Shown: positions 59,359 to 64,000 of the stretch, one piece after another
Layout: each line of letters starts with the position of its first letter
How positions within the stretch are numbered: position 1 is the stretch's first letter
From: Oryzias latipes
Taxonomy: Eukaryota > Chordata > Actinopteri > Beloniformes > Adrianichthyidae
Direction: 5' to 3'
Length of the DNA stretch: 64,000 nucleotides
Assembly: GCF_002234675.1 (NCBI RefSeq)
Contig: NC_019873.2
Span: forward strand, 6,225,158-6,289,157
Position numbers and translations under genes: made by a program
Notes under the pieces: generated by a model
Told to the model about the DNA's origin: nothing
Databases searched by the model: none
The model's input: the letters and a program-made list of their open reading frames with translations, nothing else

Positions 59359-59569
59359 AACCCTTGTGCTATCCTAGGCACTTTAACGTTGGGAGTTGGG
59401 TCATCTAGACCCACTAGACAGTGCACTGAACCTTTTTTCTTCAATGATTTGTGATCTTCACTGGTGTCTATGGATTACATGAAATCTTTCTACCTTTATC
59501 CACCTTTGTCATGGTAGGGAGAACACCTCAATGGAAGGGGGGGGGGTCATCTAAGATAGCACAAGGGTT
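59359..59569 (+). mobile_element. TTAA-flanked MITE, copy 7
   Basis: Lies between the YqaJ stop and the second Angel-like MITE. Left boundary TTTAACCC, right boundary GGGTTAAAGGG, so TTAA flanks both sides and the right TTAA is the terminal TTAA of the Angel-like element. This supports duplication of TTAA on insertion, as for piggyBac-type elements. Confidence 0.9.
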
Positions 59570-59899
59570 AAAGGGATAGTTCACACGATTAAAATTCTGT
59601 AATCATATACACACCCTCGTGTTATAAACCTGTATAAAATTTCTTGGTTCTGATGAACACAAAGGAAGATATTATGAGAAATGTTTGTAACCAAAACATT
59701 TGTGGACTCCAATCTCTTCCATAGTTTAATTTTATTCCTACCATGGAAGTGAATGGGGTCCACAAACGGTTTGGTTACAAACATTTTTTTAAATATCTAC
59801 CTTTGTGTTTAACTGAACAAAGAAATGTTTACAGCTTTGTAACAACATGAGTGTGAAACTTATGAACTAATTTTCATTTTTGGGTGAACTGTCCCTTTA
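59570..59899. mobile_element. Angel-like palindromic MITE, second copy
   Basis: Begins TTAAAGGGATAGTTCAC (from 59568) and ends GGGTGAACTGTCCCTTTAA. The interior is a near-palindrome around ACCATGGAAGTGAATGGGGTC. Same family as 57250-57556 and again known to me chiefly from cyprinid genomes. Confidence 0.78.
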
Positions 59900-60112
59900 A
59901 AATAATATTCAGTAAGTCAGGCCGACTTGAGGGGAAATTAAAGAACACAAAAGGAGACCAAGGTAATATAGATTTCAATTAAATGATTTATTGATTAAAA
60001 ATGTCAGTAAATGTAAGGCAAAACTAAATTGGAATGTGAATCAATAAAAAAAAGGTAAATGAGGAAGAGGAGCAGCCAACCATGAAACAAACAGTCACAT
60101 TTCTACCTGGCT

Positions 60113-60998
60113 CTAATGTTCTCTCCAGTCTTTGACCAGAGGTCCATTTTGGTAGTTGGACAAGATGCAAGCTACAGTGAAAAGCTGGTTAATGCTCCCT
60201 GAAATAGACAAAGGGATTACAGTGTCAAAAAGTTTGTTCTCCTTAACCCGCCTGATTAGCCTTTCAACGTGAACTCGCAGCCGTGCAATTGATTGGGTCT
60301 CCAGGACGTCCTGTGCTGCCATTTGATTGTTGTTGGAGCGGAAGGCAGGCCTGTGAAGTTTTCCTGGCACAAGGTTTTCCACCCTAAAGCCCTTGTCCAC
60401 CATCACAGCCATGTCAGGGCACAGGAGAGGTATAATGCCCGACAATCTGAAGAGCTCACGGTCACTAATAGAGCCCCCGTAGAGTGCAGAAACAAATGTC
60501 AGAGGACCATGTGGTGCCATACCAATCATGGCCTTGAAGGTACAGTGGGATTTGTAGTGCGAGTACACCTCACTCTGTAACACAAGTGAGGGTGGAGTTT
60601 GGCACCGCAGTTCTGTGCAGTCAACAATGACCTGAGTGTCTGCATAGTCGTTGAACTCAGGAGGTAGGTTAGCTGTGATTGCTTCAGGGGTCATCCAGAT
60701 ACAAATAGCTCCCAGTACACAGTAAAGAAAGTTGGCCCAGGTTGTGATGATCCTGCTGGCTGTTGTCCGATGGATATTAAATCGGTGCCCAAGCTCTCTC
60801 TGTGTGCATCCAGTTGACAGATAATTTAGGAAAAGAAATAACTCATCTATGGGCAGCAACTTAGTTGATCTGTTTGCTGTTGTCTTCTCTGCCACAGAGG
60901 CTGATGCTTCTCTAGCCACACTTGTCACACGGATCATCCTTGATGTTGCTGGTTCGATGAGCCTCCAGAATGCCATCAGGTGGTCATAAGAATGGAAT
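60113..60998 (-). CDS. Transposase exon 2: DDE_Tnp_4-type catalytic core
   Basis: Begins in the FHSYDHLMAFWRLIEP conserved block. It has a helix-turn-helix-like stretch (YLSTGCTQRELGHRFNIHR), then the triad: Asp in QVIVDCTELRCQ, Asp in VMVDKGFRVENL, and Glu in RLRVHVERLIRRVKE. The usual helix FKAMIGMAPHGPLTFVS lies between them. It ends KDWREH. Length and residues are normal for an active enzyme. Confidence 0.92.
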
Positions 60999-61971
60999 CT
61001 TTTAAACAAATTACACAAAAATAACAATGTTGTTAGTCATGGTAGGCTAATTTAGTTACACATAATCAATTATCTTAATTTTTACTCTACTTACTACATT
61101 TGTTTAACATAAAGACAAGAAAAGGTTGTGTCTACGCATCTGACTATGTCAGTCATAAATTACTTTACTTTTGATATTTGATGTACACTTAAAGGAAAAT
61201 ACTCTTCCTCTTGCAAGGTGGACTTTTAGTGGAGCAACATTTTACATGTCTTTATTTTCACTTAAGTGCATGACTTTGTACATGATTTTCTGTCCATCAC
61301 TGTTAATATGGTACAAGACATCAGCTTCCTGCAATTCAAAAAACCTTAATTATGACATACCTGGTATAAAATCGGATGTCCTCGTCCGATCCTGCAAACC
61401 GCTTCAGTCCAAAACAACTCCGCAGCTGGAGAGCCTCAATGTGTAGTTCCAGCTCCTTAACTTTCTGGCGAAGTGTATCGTTTTCCTCAGCTAACTGATC
61501 TGCGACCATTGCTGTTGTTGGAGTAATGCAATAATCATGATCTGGTGCCAGGGTATCCAGTTCCATCTCTTCTTCTGAGTTGATGTCATGGACAGGAGGA
61601 GGGGGGCTATCTGGTCTGGGTCTCCGCTCCCACACGCTCGCCCTCGGTGCCGGGATTTGAAAATCATTCCAGGAAAAAAGAGTAGGAATGGCCCCTTTCT
61701 TCAACTTTCTCAATTTCCCAGGGTTGTTAACAAAATCGCCCTTTTGGAAATGCCTGCTGCAAACACGACTCGTCTTGCTTGGGGTGAAGTCCTCCCGCCG
61801 TACTCGGACTATCCATTCGGCTCTCACCGACATATCTTTTGGAAAGCTATGAAAGCTTATACTACTGTTGTACTTTGAAGAATTCGCACACAGGGGTACA
61901 CAACAGTGTTGTGATGTCTTTGTCACGCGTTGAAACACCAAACGCCTCTCTTTTACCCGAAATCCGCTCAT
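60113..61971 (-). CDS. THAP-DDE transposase gene of the ISL2EU element, two exons
   Basis: Exon 1 61971-61361 and exon 2 60998-60113 join in phase (AG + A, Arg), 1497 nt, 499 codons with the stop. The donor reads ACCAG/GTATGT and the acceptor TTTAAAAG. The spliced junction reads IRFYTR then FHSYDHLMAFW. The protein binds transposon ends through the THAP finger and should catalyse excision and integration with a DDE core of the IS5/Harbinger-related type. It converges on the YqaJ gene, with a MITE pair between. The ATG at 61971 lies 125 bp inside the element, just inside the conserved subterminal repeat. No stop or frameshift is visible. Confidence 0.9.
61361..61971 (-). CDS. Transposase exon 1: THAP domain and coiled coil
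   Basis: After MSGFRVKERRLVFQRVTKTS comes the THAP C2CH finger: CCVPLCANSSKYN, FHSFPKD, an invariant Trp in AEWIVRVRRE, VCSRHFQKGDF and AIPTLF in place of the AVPTIF box. An acidic Pro-rich linker follows. Then a heptad-like segment, QLAEENDTLRQKVKELELHI, probably forms a coiled coil for dimerisation. Confidence 0.9.
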
Positions 61972-62334
61972 ATTTACTCAAAAGTAGCAACGCACCAAAC
62001 TCCCCACAACAATAACACGACCAACCGGAAGTTGTCGGCCTCACACTCGAAACACGGAAGTTAACCGGAAGTTCTATCGTGCACGTAGGCTATTATCAAA
62101 ATGTCTTTAATAGAATTAAATAAACACAAAGAAAAAGTAATTTTAAGATCTTTTATATTCCTAATTACTCAGTGTTTTATCAGGGCCTGTTTGGATGAAC
62201 TAAGAGCTGAAATCCTGGAGATGGAAAATGTTGTTAAATCAGTTAATGAGGGCAATTTCCCACGGCACACTTGACCATCTCCCACGGCACACTAGTGTGC
62301 CGCGGCACACTGGTTGAAAAACACTGCTTTACAT

Positions 62335-63292
62335 CACCAGAGGAGTCACGTGACTGAAAAATGTCATGGAAAATGTAAGAAACATTGAATCCCTTATATT
62401 GAACTGCCTAATAATGAAACGCGAATAAGCGGGGGAACACTGTATTCCCCATATAAATGTCCATGCCAGACTAAATATGGTGCCTGTTTTCAAAATCTGG
62501 TTGTGCTTCTGTTTTTCTACTTATTGCAAAGAGATCCTTGCTTTTGTCTAAATGGCTTTCTAATAGTTATTTGAGGGACTGATTTCTTACTCAGTCTTAA
62601 TTTGTGTAGTGATGGATAAATTCAACAGTTATTTGTCTGTTTTTATTCAGAGTAAAATAATTTGTAAACTGCTTCCTGTACAGAAATAGTAATATGAGAT
62701 TAGATTTTTCCCCCGAAATTTTTAGGATTAGTTGTTTTTTTTTAACACACAGTTGCACACACATACATACTGTATTTAACCTTATACTGCCATAAATGGA
62801 TAGTTTGGAAAAAGGGCAAATGTTTTTGTGCCGCCTGTTCCACAGTACAAAAAGATACCATGCTTGCACACAAGCATTCACAGAGTTCACCTGTCCCCTA
62901 AACAAGCACCTCCCACCTGTGGTTTTACTCCAAACAAGGGCCCCTAAGTGGTTTCTGTCAACAAAATAACCACCCTGCTGTATGAACGCTACAGACGACA
63001 AATGCCCCGCAGTGGCGCTTGAAAAATCAGACTCTGCTCGGATGGATGTGCTTCCAAAAGGACAGGCCTGTAAGGAATAAAAAATGTCCCTCGGCTGCAC
63101 GTGCACATAAATCAATGGCCCCTTGCTGATGCTTGTGCACAACAATCACCCCCAAGCTGTCAATGGCTAAAAGTGAGGTCTTTTTGAAAGACGGCATGAC
63201 AGAAAATAGCTTCAGTTTTTGGCCATTAAAATAAAAAAATAAAGGATTTTAGGTCTGTCAAGACAACGTATTTTAAAAAATACTTGTTTTTT
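62335..63292. other. No gene recognised
   Basis: Contains a 182-codon minus-strand frame (63145-62597) with no recognisable domain, biased to Ser/Cys/Leu and without splice or promoter support. I treat it as chance. Confidence 0.35.
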
Positions 63293-63404
63293 TAAACCTC
63301 TTGACGCCAGAATTTTTTCTGCTGTTATGCAGATGCTAAATTAATGTAATTTTGGAGCTGAAGCGGTTTTATGTATCATTTTATCAATAGGTGTCAAGGG
63401 GTTA
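63293..63404. mobile_element. Small MITE, about 112 bp
   Basis: TTAAACCTCTTGACGCC and the complement of TTAACCCCTTGACACC form the ends, with TTAA at both boundaries. The ends resemble, but are not the same as, the AACCCTTGTGC MITE family. Confidence 0.5.
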
Positions 63405-64000
63405 AAAATAAAAATGGCTGATTTACACTGGTCCATCGGCAGTGTGTTGCGTCGACACACAAAAAAATAATCTTTAATAATAAATCGGAATGTTTACATC
63501 TCTTTTGTCACGTCTGCGTCTGACATCCATCGCTATGCAACAAACACAAGTTTTACGCAGGAGTTATACTTCTTGTCTATTAACACATCAGTGTAGTGGC
63601 AAAAAGCTGCAAAAATGGTAAACGGAAAACTTCAGTTTTACTTTCAAAATAAAACTTTACAAAATGTAATGTGGTGACGCGATAACACACGTTAACATTG
63701 CATATAACACCAGCGTCCAACATTTGCCATGGATGACTAAAGTTTAATTTTGGAATTATAAAAACACAACATCAGTGAGGAAGGAGAGAGAAGGGGGCCT
63801 GACTGCCAAAGTTTTGATGAACTGCTTGACCTGGGAGTGGCAGGACAAAACAAAGAAGCCTGCAGCGTGAAAGCCAAAGATTTGCATAAGCATCTTGCAT
63901 AAGTCATGCACAATTGCGTATGATTTACGTAATGATTGCAAATTATCAACTGCGTAATTCTAAATCAACCAAAAATCTTAAACAGTTCAAAACCAAATTT
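63405..64000. other. No gene recognised
   Basis: AT-rich, no recognisable feature to the window end. Confidence 0.4.

Larger units (their letters stand above)
55668..62096. mobile_element. ISL2EU-type autonomous DNA transposon
   Basis: Ends ATAATAGGCTCCGTGCAC and, on the complement, ATAATAGCCTACGTGCAC match at 16 of 18 positions. A perfect 15-bp subterminal inverted repeat, GAGTGTGAGGCCGAC, lies at 55716-55730 and 62034-62048, with CTTCCG/TTCCGG motifs around it. The outermost AT may be a 2-bp target duplication. It carries two convergent genes, SWIM-YqaJ on plus and THAP-DDE on minus; this gene pair defines ISL2EU elements as I know them. Later insertions are a hAT MITE with an inner Angel-like MITE (57209-57838), TTAA MITE copy 7 and a second Angel-like MITE (59570-59899). 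Both genes can be spliced in phase without stops, so it may be functional. Confidence 0.85.
55084..62326. mobile_element. hAT MITE carrying the nested ISL2EU element
   Basis: CAGTGTTTTTCAACCTT begins at 55084 and the complement of CAGTGTTTTTCAACCAG ends at 62326. Flanking octamers are CTCTACAT (55076-55083) and CTTTACAT (62327-62334), one mismatch. CCACGGCACACT is repeated near both ends (55111; 62258, 62281 and complement). Without the 6.4-kb insert the hAT unit would be about 814 bp (55084-55667 plus 62097-62326). No hAT transposase is present. Confidence 0.9.

Noticed and set aside
62597..63145. 182-codon minus-strand open frame
   Set aside because: No recognisable domain, signal or splice context, and the C-terminal part translates AT-rich DNA; most likely chance.

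Overview
The window is vertebrate nuclear DNA, almost certainly from a teleost fish, and probably from the medaka/percomorph side rather than a cyprinid. This rests on transposon content recalled from known families, not on a search: RTE-clade LINE, Tc1-like elements, tRNA-derived SINEs, a Penelope-like fragment, a Rex6/R4-type LINE, solo LTRs and many hAT and Harbinger MITEs. Base composition is AT-rich with spliced eukaryotic transposon genes. I recognise no host protein-coding exon, tRNA, rRNA or CRISPR array. The window looks like intergenic or deep intronic DNA in which all recognisable coding capacity is transposon-derived.

Layout. 0-4 kb: a 1.15-kb hAT MITE (831-1980), two copies of a recurrent about 210-bp TTAA-flanked MITE, a Penelope-like fragment and a perfect TGGA array. 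7-12 kb: a Harbinger fossil and a Tc1 element (9178-11088) broken by a solo LTR and a MITE. 12-16 kb: two hAT MITEs with 8-bp target duplications and a 601-bp solo LTR. 17-18 kb: 3' end of a restriction-like-endonuclease LINE. 21-25.3 kb: a GC-rich repeat, then a 5'-truncated RTE LINE with a 496-codon open frame and a perfect 18-bp target duplication. 25-45 kb: mostly unannotatable AT-rich DNA with scattered SINEs, a solo LTR and MITEs. 45-52 kb: a 1.1-kb hAT MITE, LTR and Tc1 fragments, and an inverted second copy of the GC-rich repeat. 53-62.3 kb: the most structured part.

The main system is an apparently intact ISL2EU-type DNA transposon at 55668-62096. It has inverted ends and two convergent spliced genes: a five-exon SWIM-zinc-finger/YqaJ-nuclease gene (plus strand, 492 codons when spliced in phase) and a two-exon THAP/DDE transposase gene (minus strand, 498 codons). 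Both keep their recognisable catalytic residues. It sits inside a non-autonomous hAT element (55084-62326, 8-bp target duplication) and itself contains a hAT MITE with an Angel-like MITE inside it, a second Angel-like MITE, and one copy of the TTAA MITE. The Angel-like and TAGGGCTGTC-type MITEs resemble families I know best from cyprinids and were seen nowhere else in the window, which raises the possibility of horizontal arrival. A 302-bp tract from the end of the YqaJ gene into the TTAA MITE is repeated without a mismatch 5453 bp upstream. Identity stops inside the MITE, as expected for MITE-primed gene conversion or template switching.
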